From Lachnospiraceae bacterium (GTDB taxonomy: Bacteria > Bacillota > Clostridia > Lachnospirales > Lachnospiraceae): a stretch of 36,470 bases of DNA. Position 1 is the first letter of the stretch, and every line of letters starts with the position of its first letter. Where the stretch lies: NCBI GenBank assembly GCA_910575475.1, contig CAJTGD010000049.1:1-36470 (forward strand). Direction: 5' to 3'. Position numbers and translations under genes: made by a program. The notes under the pieces were generated by a model. That model was given only the letters and a program-made list of their open reading frames with translations, did no database searches and was not told the origin of the DNA. Shown here piece by piece: positions 22,550-31,781 of the stretch.

Positions 22550-23063
22550 TTTTCTTATCCTCCTTAGCTTCTAAAATCTTTTTTGTCTGTTTTACCGTCA
22601 AGTCAAATTTCTTGCCATATACAGGTACTTTATCTTCCCTGTTTTTAAAAATTGCATATCCGCTGACTTTTAACGGATGGTTCCTTGTGCTGCACTTTTT
22701 TATGTAATACCCTTTCTTCTCGGCAAGTCTCTTGAGAAATGGAAGGACAGGGCATTTATTTGCGGCTTCACGCCTCTTCTTTTTTACTTCATCCATACTC
22801 ATCGGACTAACAGCTTCTTTAAGCCATACAACTATCTCTTGAAGCATTTCATTCGAAATACGTTCAGAATCATTTCCCCACCATTTAATCCACTGTTCCC
22901 TCAAATATTTTACTGTAAATTGCGCTTTCCGGCTTCTCTTGAACCAATAAGCCATGATCCATTTCTTTTCGTTGAAGAATGGAATGTTCTTTCTTACTGC
23001 CTTATTTGTTGTTACCTCTGTTGTTGTTCCCTTTGTTGCTTTGTTTTCTTTGTTGTCTGCCAT
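22524..23063 (-). CDS. Uncharacterised basic protein
   Basis: 179 aa with AGGAGG upstream. It has a Thr/Lys-rich N-terminus, a tryptophan-rich central part ('WIKWWGNDSER', 'NEMLQEIVVWLKEAVSPMSM') and a strongly basic C-terminus ('KKILEAKEDKKNDSKNRTD'). No domain is recognised. It is the first gene of a three-gene unit with HU and the cold-shock protein, which points to nucleic-acid handling. Confidence 0.6.
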   Translation of the reverse strand: MADNKENKATKGTTTEVTTNKAVRKNIPFFNEKKWIMAYWFKRSRKAQFTVKYLREQWIKWWGNDSERISNEMLQEIVVWLKEAVSPMSMDEVKKKRREAANKCPVLPFLKRLAEKKGYYIKKCSTRNHPLKVSGYAIFKNREDKVPVYGKKFDLTVKQTKKILEAKEDKKNDSKNRTD

Positions 23064-23631
23064 TATGCTGACCTCCTGTTTTTATTTTTTATATCTTTGA
23101 ATTACTTCTACAAGAGCATCCATATGGATACTTTAAAATCGTAGTTTCATTCTCCATGCCCATCGTATAGGTCTGTAACGCTCTGTTCGGCTCATACAGC
23201 CATCTTCTCCTTTTATGCAAGGATTTTTACATCTGTAAATTTAGGCATCAAAATAAGCCTCATAATCAATCATATAACGACTGGCTATGGGGCTTATTTT
23301 GATGTCCAAATATTCAATTGTCATACGTGCAAGATTCTCCTTTCTCCGCACTATTCACTACATACTGCCACTTTGATTAATATTTAATCAAACTTAATCA
23401 AAAATGAAAACATCACAACATCCGATTTTCCTTGTAAAATGGGCATTTGTACGCCTTCTGCCTGTTCATTCATTAGAGTTCGATTCTCTCATCCCCTGCT
23501 AATTGAAAATAGCTGTAAACCTTGATTTTTCAGGGCTTACAGCTATTTCTGTTTATGACGCCACAGCGTATTTCAGAGTGTTTCAAAGCGTTTTGGCGTA
23601 ATTAAAACTCTTCATCTTTTTTATCGTTTAC
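23064..23631. other. Gene-free boundary region with hairpins and a tRNA T-arm-like segment
   Basis: 568 bp without a gene. It holds a 14-bp inverted repeat (CATCAAAATAAGCC 23246-23259, GGCTTATTTTGATG 23291-23304). A T-arm-like AGAG-TTCGATT-CTCT segment followed by CATCCCCTGC lies at about 23474-23499. A hairpin AAATAGCTGTAA/TTACAGCTATTT spans 23507-23548. GC content changes sharply just to the right, at the end of sbcC. This is a plausible mobile-element end or attachment region, but no recombinase gene adjoins it. Confidence 0.45.
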
Positions 23632-26600
23632 TCAATCCACCTCCACCGCGCTCCCGACTCCGTCCCGGCTCCGCAGCTTCGTCACCACGATCTTCCGCTC
23701 GATCCGCTCTTTGAGCTCCGCCACATGGGAAATGATCCCAACCATGCGGTTTCCTTCCGTCAGCCCGGCCAGCGCCTTCACCGCCTGGTTTAAAGCCTCC
23801 TCATCCAAGGATCCGAAGCCCTCATCCACAAACATGGCGTCCAGCCGGATCCCGCCCGCACAGGACTGGATCTCATCCGACAATCCCAGCGCCAGGGACA
23901 AAGACGCCTGAAAGGACTCCCCGCCGGACAACGTTTTGACGCTCCGCTCCGTACCGTTATAATGATCGATCACATTGAGCTCCAGCCCGGCCTTCTCCCG
24001 CTTGCTGTCTCCGTCCTCCTGCCGCTTCAGTTCATACTGCCCGCTGCTCATCGTCATCAGCCGCAGGTTCGCCCGGCGCAGGATCCGATCAAAATACGTC
24101 ATCTGGATAAAGGTTTCCAGCTCGATCTTCCGCTTCCCGGCCAGAGTCCCGTTTGCCGTATCCGACAGCGCCTTCACCCATACATATTCCTGCTCCACGG
24201 CGATCATCGTCTGCTGCCGGTCACAAACTGCTTCAAAAATGTCCCGGTTCTTCTTTCCTGCCGCATACCGCTCCGCCCGTTTTCCGGACAGCCGCGCCTT
24301 TTCCTCCGTCCACTGCTGCTTCCTCTCCAGAATTTCCTCTACCGCCAGCGGTTCCCCCGACTGCAGCTGCCCTTCCAGCGCCTGGATTGCCGCCTGCAGC
24401 GCCGTCAGTTCTTCCCTGTGCCTCTGGAAATCCTGTTCTGCTTTTTCCCGTTCCTTCTGTAGGAAATGCAGCTTCTCCCGGAGCTGCCCGGCCTTCTCTT
24501 CCGCTTCCTCCCTGGTCTGCTCTCCCAGAATTTTTGCCAGATCATCCCTCTGTTCCTTCCAGAGCTTCCGCTCCGTATCCATCCGTGTCAAAAGAAGCTC
24601 CGTCCGGCCTGCTTCTTCCTCCTCCCGGCGCATTTCCTCCTCCAGCTTCGGAATATCTTTGTCCAAATGTTTTTTCCGTTTTATATTTTTCTGATTTTCG
24701 GCGATCCCGCTCTCCAGATCAGCCAGCTCCAGATCCAGCAGCTGCCCCGCTCCGCTCACCGTCTGCAGCAGATCATGGTCTCCCATTTCCGCCGCATTTT
24801 CATAAGAATCTCCCCAGGGCATCCCCGGTGCAAGAAGAAGCTCTTCCATCTGCTTCCGGTTTTCCCCGCGCCGGGACTGCAGGATTTCCAGACGGCTGCT
24901 CTGTCCCCGGATCGTCTCCCGGCATTTTTCCAGTTTCTTTTCCAGCTTCCGAACCGTTTCCAACAGCCGGCCGCGCAGTTCCAGTTCCTTTTGCACCTGC
25001 TGCTCCCGCAGCGAGATCTCTTCCAGCTGTTCCGCCAGCCAGCATAATGCAGATTCAAGCGCAGCTTTCCGTTTCCCATCCGCTGCGCCGGTAGCAGATG
25101 CATCGTCTGCTCCCAGGACCGCAGCCCTTGTTTCCTCACTCGCATTCTCCGCTTCCAGAACCGCAGCCCTTGCTTCCTCACTCGCATCCTCCGCTTCCAG
25201 AACCGCAGCCTTCACATCTGCACACGCCGAGTCTGCTTCCGGCTCGACAATGTCCGCGCCCACATTCGCCGCAGTCATGCCAGCTTCCTTTGCATCCGCA
25301 CTCATACACCCCGCAGACACAACCGCCCCCTTACTCTTCCTCCTTTCGTCCTGCTCTGTCCGCGTATCCTCGATCCGGCCCAGCCTGCCATCCAGCTGCT
25401 TCCCCAGAGCCATACTCCGCCCCGCCAGCAAATCCACATCTGCCCGCAGCTCCTTCCCCTGCTCTCCAAGCTCCGCCAGACGCCCTTCCAGCGCTTCCGC
25501 CTCCTGCATTCCGGTATCATACCGCTCTTTTTTCTCCTTCGCCCCCTCCTGCAACTTCTCCAGCTCTTCCAAATGCATTTGCAGGGCCTGCCGCATCTCA
25601 GCCAATATCCCGGCAGTCGTCGTTCCAGGCAATCGTCTCTCTTCTCCGGACAACCGCTCCTCTTCTCCAGACAGCCAAAGCGCTCCCTCACCAATCCTCA
25701 GCAGCTCCCCTTCCGCCTCTTCCATCTGCTCCGAAAGATGCCGGATCTCCCCGCTGAGCATCTCCACCTTCCGCTCCGCCTTCGACAGCTCCTGCTTCTT
25801 TTCCTCCAGTTCTCTCTTCTCCGGCGCCTCCCCGGCCAGTGCCGCCGGCTCCGGATGGTGCAGCGCCCCGCATACCGGACACTTCTCCCCCTCCTTCAAA
25901 TGCTCCGCCAGCATGCCCGCCTGGGCATCAAAAAATCTCTGCTCCAGCTCATAATACGCATTCCGCAGCCGTTCCCATTCCTCCACAGCCGCCCCGTAAT
26001 TCTCCTGCTGCTTTTTCCGTTTCTTCTCATACCCCTTCCAGCGCTTTTCATGCCCCAGAAAATCCTCCAGCACCTGTTTCTGTCTTTCCGCCCGATGCCG
26101 GTACTCCGTCTCCTCGCTCTCAGCATTTTTTAAAGGCCGCAGTTCTTCCCGAAGCTTCCCCAGCATTTCCTTCCATGCCCGTTCCTGCTCCGTCAGCCCG
26201 GCCAGCGTCTCCTCCGCCTTCTCCTGCTGCCCCCGGACCTCATCCCATTCCCGGCGGCACGCTTCCAGCTCCGCCTTCTCCTTCTCCAGCCTTTCCCGGC
26301 TCCCGGTCAGTCCCACCAGCACCGCATCCCGATCCCGCAAAGCCTCCGCCTGCTGCCCGGTCTCCTCCAACTCCCCGGTCAAATTCTCTTCCTGCGTCAG
26401 CGCCTTTTCCTTCGCCGCCTCACACTTCTCCCGTTCCGCCTGGATCTCCAGGTACTGCTCGCCCTGCCGCTGCAGTCCTTCCCGATGCTTTTCCATGCCT
26501 TCCTTCCGGTGCAGAAGCCGCTCCCGCTCCTCTCCTGCGGTTTCCAGCGTTTCCTGCTCCCTCTTCTTTTCCCCGATCTCCAGCTTCAGGTCTCCCACGC

Positions 26601-27702
26601 GCAGCACTGCCTTCTCCCGTTTCTCCCGTTCCTCGGCAATCCGAACCGCCTGCAATTCCATCTGTTCCTGCAATTTTTCCATAGCATGGTATCTTTCCAG
26701 GTTCTCCTCGGCCTGCCGGATCAAGGCCGCCAGCTCCTCTTCCTCGGCCCCCGACTGCAGAGCCTTCTCCCGGATCTCCCCGGCCTGCTCCAAAGCCTGT
26801 CTCTTCTCCTCCAGGGCTTCCCGTTTTTCCTCCAGAAGTACCGCTGTCTGCCGAAAATGCTCCGCCTTCCCCAGAAGCTGATCCTCCTGCTGAATCTTCT
26901 TATCCAGACCGGACAGCTGCGCATCTATCTGGTCCAATGCCGCCTCGTCCTGCTCCAAAAGCTCCTGGAGAAGCTCCAGACCTCTCCCTACCCTGCCTTC
27001 AAACTTCACCTTCCGCAGGCTTTCCAGCTCCAGGCTGATCTCCGGACTGCCCTCACAGACCGCCCCCGACAGATACTGGCTGATGCTCATGCGGATCTCA
27101 TCATATTCCTTCCATCGTTCCTTCGCCGCGTCCCGGAGCCGATTCTGCACCTCCTGGTACAGCCCGGTATGAAAGATCTGCCGGAAGATTTCCCCCCGTT
27201 CCTGGGTTCCCGCCAGCAAAAGCTTCTGAAAATCCCCCTGGGCGATCATAGCGATCTGGGTAAACTGCCGGTAATCCAGCCCGATCACCTCCTCCACCGC
27301 CCGGGTTACCTCCCGCGTCCGGGTCACCGGCTGCCTGCCGTCAAAAAAGGTCAGTTCCGCGTCCGCCTTCTGCATCGTGTACCCGGTCCCCCGCCCCTTG
27401 GGCCGGAGATACTCCGGATTCCGCCTGATCCGATACCGTTTTTCCCGATAGACAAATTCCAGCTCCACGAAGGTGGGCACCTCCTCCCCGGCATATTTGC
27501 TCCGAAACATCCCCGCCTCCCGCACATTTCCGCTGGCCTCCCCGTACAACGCAAACGCGATCGCGTCAAATATCGTGGTCTTTCCCGCTCCTGTATCTCC
27601 CGTAATCAGAAAAAGCCCCCGGTCCCCCAGCCTGGAAAAATCAATCTCCGTTTTCCCGGCATAAGGCCCGAAAGCACTGATCGTCAGCTTTTGTGGTCTC
27701 AT
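23632..27702 (-). CDS. sbcC: Exonuclease subunit SbcC
   Basis: 1356 aa, an SMC-like ATPase of the SbcCD (Mre11-Rad50) complex, which cleaves DNA hairpins and processes double-strand ends. The Walker A motif is 'GDTGAGKTT' (35-43). Two long coiled coils are joined by the zinc hook 'CPVCGALHHP' (about 608). The ABC signature is 'TLSGGESFQASLSLALG' (about 1260) and Walker B is 'MFVDEGFGSLDE' (about 1290). It is longer than the usual 1000-1200 aa, partly because of an Ala/Glu-rich insertion at about residues 790-877 containing 14-residue tandem repeats (AAVLEAE[N/D]ASEE[T/A]R). It is GC-rich and starts 30 bp after sbcD, forming the usual operon. Confidence 0.97.
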   Translation of the reverse strand: MRPQKLTISAFGPYAGKTEIDFSRLGDRGLFLITGDTGAGKTTIFDAIAFALYGEASGNVREAGMFRSKYAGEEVPTFVELEFVYREKRYRIRRNPEYLRPKGRGTGYTMQKADAELTFFDGRQPVTRTREVTRAVEEVIGLDYRQFTQIAMIAQGDFQKLLLAGTQERGEIFRQIFHTGLYQEVQNRLRDAAKERWKEYDEIRMSISQYLSGAVCEGSPEISLELESLRKVKFEGRVGRGLELLQELLEQDEAALDQIDAQLSGLDKKIQQEDQLLGKAEHFRQTAVLLEEKREALEEKRQALEQAGEIREKALQSGAEEEELAALIRQAEENLERYHAMEKLQEQMELQAVRIAEEREKREKAVLRVGDLKLEIGEKKREQETLETAGEERERLLHRKEGMEKHREGLQRQGEQYLEIQAEREKCEAAKEKALTQEENLTGELEETGQQAEALRDRDAVLVGLTGSRERLEKEKAELEACRREWDEVRGQQEKAEETLAGLTEQERAWKEMLGKLREELRPLKNAESEETEYRHRAERQKQVLEDFLGHEKRWKGYEKKRKKQQENYGAAVEEWERLRNAYYELEQRFFDAQAGMLAEHLKEGEKCPVCGALHHPEPAALAGEAPEKRELEEKKQELSKAERKVEMLSGEIRHLSEQMEEAEGELLRIGEGALWLSGEEERLSGEERRLPGTTTAGILAEMRQALQMHLEELEKLQEGAKEKKERYDTGMQEAEALEGRLAELGEQGKELRADVDLLAGRSMALGKQLDGRLGRIEDTRTEQDERRKSKGAVVSAGCMSADAKEAGMTAANVGADIVEPEADSACADVKAAVLEAEDASEEARAAVLEAENASEETRAAVLGADDASATGAADGKRKAALESALCWLAEQLEEISLREQQVQKELELRGRLLETVRKLEKKLEKCRETIRGQSSRLEILQSRRGENRKQMEELLLAPGMPWGDSYENAAEMGDHDLLQTVSGAGQLLDLELADLESGIAENQKNIKRKKHLDKDIPKLEEEMRREEEEAGRTELLLTRMDTERKLWKEQRDDLAKILGEQTREEAEEKAGQLREKLHFLQKEREKAEQDFQRHREELTALQAAIQALEGQLQSGEPLAVEEILERKQQWTEEKARLSGKRAERYAAGKKNRDIFEAVCDRQQTMIAVEQEYVWVKALSDTANGTLAGKRKIELETFIQMTYFDRILRRANLRLMTMSSGQYELKRQEDGDSKREKAGLELNVIDHYNGTERSVKTLSGGESFQASLSLALGLSDEIQSCAGGIRLDAMFVDEGFGSLDEEALNQAVKALAGLTEGNRMVGIISHVAELKERIERKIVVTKLRSRDGVGSAVEVD
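25118..25210 (-). repeat. 42-bp tandem repeat inside sbcC
   Basis: Two full copies and one partial copy of a 42-bp unit encode AAVLEAENASEETR-type 14-mers within a low-complexity Ala/Glu insertion of the second coiled coil. Near-identity of the copies indicates recent in-frame expansion. 42 bp is two coiled-coil heptads, so the rod register is preserved. Confidence 0.75.
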
Positions 27703-27732
27703 AATCTTTCCTCTTTTCCGTATACGCTTAAG

Positions 27733-28866
27733 CTATCCTCTCTCCTGCACCTTCCGGATCAGTTCCCGTACAAATGCCTCCTGCTTTTCGCTCATCGCCT
27801 GATTATTCTGCAGCTCATAAAACTCCCCGAACAATTCCAGCTCCGACTTTTGCTCCACCTCACAGGCCCCGTTCACGTCCCCGCTCTCCCGGGTCCGCCT
27901 GTTGTCATATTCCAGCCGCATCAGATTCGGATAAATGACCCGGAGCTTCTGCAGTCCGTCCGGCACATCCTCCTCATCCGTCAGCGTAATCTGCACATAA
28001 TCCTCCGTATTCGTATCCTGATAAAAAGACCGGTCCGTCACCTCCATATATGTCCCCCGGATCCGCCGCATATCCCGCAGAGGCTTCAACGGAATCCTCC
28101 GGATCTCCACGTCTCCCTTTTCCTTAAGCTCCGCCACTGTCACTGACTTTTCCTGTTCCGCCTCGGAAAACGAATATTTCAAAGGAGTCCCGCAATAGCG
28201 CACTGTCTCCCTGCCCACATGCTGGGGGCTGTGGATATGTCCCAGCGCCACATAGTCAAACCCGTCAAATACCGCCGCATCCACGTTATCCAGTCCGCCC
28301 ACCAGGATTTCCTCCGACTCGCACCGGGCCGCCCCGGTCACAAACTGATGAGCCGCCAGGACATTTCGCACAGACGGGTCGATCTCCATATGCTCCACCG
28401 CCGTCCGCACCGCATCCTCATAGCTGTCGATCTCCTCCGCCTCAAAGACATGCCGCACCGCCGCCGGCTTCACAAAGGGCAGCAGATACACCCGCACTTC
28501 CCCGAAGGAATCCTCCAGCGAAATAGATTCCACCTTCCCGTCATACACCGGCGACAGATACACGCCCCTGCTGGAAAACAGCTGCGCGCCGAAAGCCACC
28601 CGCTCCGCCGAGTCATGGTTCCCGCTGACCGCAAAGACCGGCACCCCCATCTCCGCCAGCCGGGTCAAAAATACATCCAGCACCCGCACCGCTTCCGCCG
28701 GGGGCACCGGCTTGTCATACAGATCCCCCGCCAGGATCACCCCGTCGGCCCTTTCCTTCTCCACAAGCTCCAGAATCTGCGCCAATATATACTTCTGATC
28801 CTCCAGCATGGAAAACTCATTCACCCGCTTTCCGATGTGGAGATCCGATAAATGTATAAATTTCAT
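27733..28866 (-). CDS. sbcD: Exonuclease subunit SbcD
   Basis: 377 aa, the metallophosphoesterase nuclease partner of SbcC. All phosphoesterase motifs are present: 'HLSDLHIGK' (5-12 region), 'LAGDLYDKPVP' (about 46), 'VSGNHDSAER' (about 81), 'LAAHQFVTG' (about 168) and 'ALGHIHSPQH' (about 206). GGAG lies 8 nt before the ATG. Length is normal. It is transcribed with sbcC leftward. Upstream (28901-28923) is a scrap identical to the 3' end of the AAA-ATPase gene. Confidence 0.97.
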   Translation of the reverse strand: MKFIHLSDLHIGKRVNEFSMLEDQKYILAQILELVEKERADGVILAGDLYDKPVPPAEAVRVLDVFLTRLAEMGVPVFAVSGNHDSAERVAFGAQLFSSRGVYLSPVYDGKVESISLEDSFGEVRVYLLPFVKPAAVRHVFEAEEIDSYEDAVRTAVEHMEIDPSVRNVLAAHQFVTGAARCESEEILVGGLDNVDAAVFDGFDYVALGHIHSPQHVGRETVRYCGTPLKYSFSEAEQEKSVTVAELKEKGDVEIRRIPLKPLRDMRRIRGTYMEVTDRSFYQDTNTEDYVQITLTDEEDVPDGLQKLRVIYPNLMRLEYDNRRTRESGDVNGACEVEQKSELELFGEFYELQNNQAMSEKQEAFVRELIRKVQERG

Positions 28867-28900
28867 GAATTTTTCTCCATTCTCTGCTCTGCGGCTCTAA

Positions 28901-28923
28901 TTCAGCTTCTCCCGCAGCACTTC
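28901..28923 (-). repeat. Direct repeat copy: 3'-end scrap of the AAA-ATPase gene
   Basis: This 23-bp segment matches 29672-29694 at 22 of 23 positions, in the same orientation. Read leftward it encodes EVLREKL, the last residues of the AAA-ATPase/nuclease at 29672. The two copies bracket the HEPN/MNT pair, implying duplication or exchange at this site. Confidence 0.7.
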
Positions 28924-29170
28924 ATCTTCTTTTTTCTAATTCCCCAGTATGAACAAAAAATTGATTAAAATGCGCTATTACGGAACTATGTTTTGACGCA
29001 TCGAATCCATCTAATATATTGATCGCCCGAATACTGTGAAAAATCGCATAGTAAGACCGGTTGATAGCAGCCTTATAAAAACCCGCCTGATGGTTACTTT
29101 CTGCAGTCAGCAAATCTTCTTCTGCCCGTTCTATCCTATATCTACACAGCGTATTCGTATCAAACGGCAT
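28922..29170 (-). CDS. HEPN-domain toxin, C-terminally shortened
   Basis: 82 aa from the ATG at 29170 (AGGAGGGG 9 nt upstream, inside the end of the MNT gene). The N-terminal HEPN helices 'YRIERAEEDLLTAESNHQAG' and the RNase motif region 'NRSYYAIFHSIRAI' (R-x6-H) are present. HEPN proteins of this family usually run to about 120-135 aa; here the sequence stops after 'FFVHTGELEKRR', exactly at the 23-bp scrap of the AAA-ATPase gene. It is probably truncated by recombination, so toxicity is doubtful. It pairs with the overlapping MNT antitoxin gene. Confidence 0.75.
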   Translation of the reverse strand: MPFDTNTLCRYRIERAEEDLLTAESNHQAGFYKAAINRSYYAIFHSIRAINILDGFDASKHSSVIAHFNQFFVHTGELEKRR

Positions 29171-29510
29171 ACAGCACAACCCCCTCCTCTGATACATTCC
29201 TGTAAAAAGGCAAAATCTGCTTCCACTGCAAATATTCCTGATAACTGATATCAATAATAGAAAAAACCTTTAAATATTTAAGAGACATATCTGTAGATAC
29301 ATCGCTGAGCATTTTGTCATACTCCCTAAGCTCTGCATCGTCTCCATCTACTAATACCATAATATCAATATCCGAATCCCGTGTATGCGTTCCTCTTGCT
29401 GCAGATCCATAAAGTATCACTTCTTTCAGCAGTTTTCCATATGCCTGATGTAAAAGTTCTGCAAGTTCAGCCAACATTTTTTTCATCCGCTCATCCTTAA
29501 TCTGATCCAT
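29160..29510 (-). CDS. MNT-family minimal nucleotidyltransferase (antitoxin)
   Basis: 116 aa with AAGGAGG upstream. The pol-beta-type active site is clear: 'LYGSAARGTHTRDSDIDIMV' (GSxxRG-x8-DxD). In HEPN/MNT (type VII) toxin-antitoxin pairs, MNT proteins neutralise the HEPN RNase by adding AMP to a tyrosine near its active site. Its 3' end overlaps the HEPN start by 11 bp. It stays intact although its partner looks shortened. Confidence 0.88.
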   Translation of the reverse strand: MDQIKDERMKKMLAELAELLHQAYGKLLKEVILYGSAARGTHTRDSDIDIMVLVDGDDAELREYDKMLSDVSTDMSLKYLKVFSIIDISYQEYLQWKQILPFYRNVSEEGVVLYAV

Positions 29511-29667
29511 AACACCGGGCCTCCTTGTTTATATCCCAATATTCTATCTACTTCTTAATTACATTTTACCACAATCTCAACTGATCAGCTTCTTTATATC
29601 TGCAAATTTGCCTGAAGTCACTGCTTTATCGGCCGAATGCCTTGCGACAAAACGCAAAGCACCGTGA

Positions 29668-30657
29668 TCATTTCAGCTTCTCCCGCAGTACTTCCACCTT
29701 ACACTCATGCCGTTTCGTCCTGTCATCCTTATCATAGGCAATCCCCACCGCCAGGATCCGCCCCGTATATTCCGGCTTCTGTCCGATCTTCCCCTCAAAC
29801 CGGAGCGCATACTGCCGCTCCTTGATCTGCCGGATCGCGTCATCCGCGGTATGATTCACCTTCAATTCCAGAATGATCGCGTCATCCTCCCGCCGGAACG
29901 GATAAAAGATATAGTCCACATATCCCACACCCGCCTTATCCTCCCGTTCCATCCGATAATGATCGATTGCCTGCAGATAGGCCCACTTGATGATCGAGGC
30001 CAGCTCCGCCTCATTGCTGTAAACCTGCAGAGGGCTTTCCGTATTGTGTACAAACTGCAGGATCTCCGTCATCGTTTTCGTATCCCCGGCCTTCGTCGCC
30101 ATCAGCATCCGGCCGGACTGCCTTGCCAGGCGGTAAACATTTCCCAGGGAGGGCTCCCTCTGGACCATATCCGCAAAACGCCCCATCAGTTCTTTATTGG
30201 GAATCGAAACATATCCATCCTCATAATTCAAAAATCCATAAACCACCATCGCCGAAAAGATCTCATCCTTTGTCTTGAGTTCCATGGACGTCGCCGCATA
30301 TTCCTGTACCCTGGCCGGAACCGGGATATCTGCGATCATCAGCCCCACATCCACCTTCACCTCATCCACATTTGCCCCGATATAGTAGAACAGCTCATCA
30401 TACGGCCCCGAATTGATCCAGTAATTCCCCAGATTATTATTGGACAGCGCAAGCACCACCGACCGTGGATTATACATACGCCGCCCCCCTTTGGTATGAT
30501 ACCCGTCATACCAGAGCCGCAGATCCTCCCTGGTGATATTCTGCTTCCCCGTTTCCTGCACCTGGTACCGTTCGTAGAGCGCATCCACCTCTTCCCCGGT
30601 AAATCCAAAATATTCGTTATATTTTTCCTCATTCACCATGGTATACTCACAGAACAT
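29668..30657 (-). pseudogene. AAA-ATPase/PD-(D/E)XK protein, C-terminal part (split gene)
   Basis: This is the C-terminal two thirds of the widespread 'AAA-ATPase-like + DUF1703 nuclease' family. It begins near 'MFCEYTMVNEEKYNEYFGFT', which in intact relatives follows directly after 'GILPI...GSELN'. The nuclease core is 'DDAIILELKVNHTADDAIRQ' near residue 270. The upstream part is the next entry; the frame between them is broken by a short palindromic insertion (30682-30710). A separate short start could allow independent translation of this fragment, but it has no good ribosome binding site. Confidence 0.8.
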
Positions 30658-30659
30658 AT

Positions 30660-31388
30660 TCAGTTCGGAGCCGATGGGTCAACGAAGGAATCGATAGATT
30701 CCTGAGTCGTGTACGCAGTACAGGCGCTGGCAATCGGAAGGATCCCCGTCATATACGCCATCTCCACATACGCCTTATCCTTCAAAAGGTTGCTTAAAAA
30801 CTTCGTAAAATCGTCCTTCTCTTCCTCCGTCACAAACTTCTGATGATAAATATAATCCCACTCATCCAGCACAAAAATAAACTTGTCCCCATTGCCGTAT
30901 TCAAACACCTTGGTCAGCGTGTCCCATACAGAATCTTCTTTTTCAATCTCTATCTCAGGATAAGCCATCCTCAGATCACCGATCAGCCCCTTTTTTATTC
31001 TGGAAATATATTGCTCGTAAGATCTTCTGTTTTCCGGCAGCTCATTGAACATAATATGAATCACATTATGCTGGTTCAAATGCTTTTGATACCACCCATA
31101 CCCGGCTACCTTTAAATGAACAAATTCTTCACTGCTGTCTGCTCCCTTGCCCAAAAAAGCCCCGATCATATTCGCCGCCATCGTCTTTCCAAAACGCCGC
31201 GGCCTGGTCACGCAAAGGTATTTCATCTTCTTTCCCCGAAATGCGCCTGTCTCCTCAACCGCATTCCCCTTCTGTTCCAGAATCCGCACAATCTCATCCA
31301 GCATCTCCGTCTTATCGATATAGTATGTCATCGCGCAGTCCTCCTGAAACAGAGAATACGCCCTTTTTCCGTTCAAATAGATTCCCAT
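30660..31388 (-). pseudogene. AAA-ATPase/PD-(D/E)XK protein, N-terminal part (split gene)
   Basis: About 243 codons from the ATG at 31388 ('MGIYLNGKRAYSLFQED', the normal family start; an earlier ATG at 31445 is possible). Walker A is in the family form 'TRPRRFGKTMAANMIG' and Walker B is 'FIFVLDEWDYI'. The sequence follows the family up to 'YMTGILPIAS', then enters about 18 codons of foreign sequence and stops just before the C-terminal part resumes in another frame. I call this a frameshifted gene. Intact members are thought to be mobile or defence-related ATPase-nucleases of unknown function. Confidence 0.8.
30682..30710. repeat. Palindromic insertion disrupting the AAA-ATPase gene
   Basis: Arms ACGA-AGGAATC and GATTCCT-gag-TCGT form a near-perfect hairpin in a roughly 50-bp stretch (about 30673-30728) that has no counterpart in the family protein sequence. 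Its size and symmetry suggest a small palindromic element or IS footprint. Confidence 0.5.
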
Positions 31389-31445
31389 ACAGCCGGCACA
31401 CTCCTTTCCCGGTACAGCATTACACGAGTAATCCGGTAAATCCAC

Positions 31446-31730
31446 ATCCTCTATCCTGTCAATCTATAGTTTATCACACTTGCCTCCGGCTTACTATGAA
31501 AACTTTTCCGTATATTTTCCAAATGTAGACGCACCCTATATCTTCTACCATTCAGTCCGATATGATATCGAATACTAACAGGTTGCCTATACGACCATCA
31601 ATGCAGATGAAAAACACTGGTACGCGAGCCGGCTCCACTGGATGCCATCAAAGCCCCTTCTGGAACGGACACCTTTAAAATGTCCTGCACAGTTTCTGAC
31701 GGCAAAGCCTTCGCTAAATAAACTACTAAA
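31446..31730. other. Non-coding stretch, possible dispersed repeat
   Basis: I see no supportable gene. A leftward 60-codon frame (31769-31587) lacks a ribosome binding site and runs through the terminator hairpin. The sequence is more GC-rich than the NACHT gene to its right and may be a repeat or old insertion remnant. Confidence 0.35.
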
Positions 31731-31761
31731 AGTGCCATCAGACAATTTGCCGGATGACACT
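31731..31761 (-). terminator. Terminator of the NACHT-TPR gene
   Basis: Leftward AGTGTCATC and GATGGCACT pair around a 13-nt loop, followed by TTTTAG, starting 20 bp after the NACHT stop. Confidence 0.65.
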
Positions 31762-31781
31762 ATACTCATGGTTATTGATAT

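Noticed and set aside
23470..23500. Complete tRNA gene
   Set aside because: Only a T-arm-like segment is present; no acceptor 5' strand, D arm or anticodon arm lies upstream.
23711..28146. Many long open frames antisense to sbcC and sbcD
   Set aside because: High-GC shadow frames with Pro/Arg/Ser-rich translations; the sbcCD strand has full-length conserved domains.
29668..31388. Programmed frameshift in the AAA-ATPase gene
   Set aside because: There is no slippery site; about 50 bp of extra palindromic sequence separates the two parts, which fits an insertion.
31587..31769. Leftward 60-codon frame after the NACHT gene
   Set aside because: No ribosome binding site and it spans the NACHT terminator hairpin.
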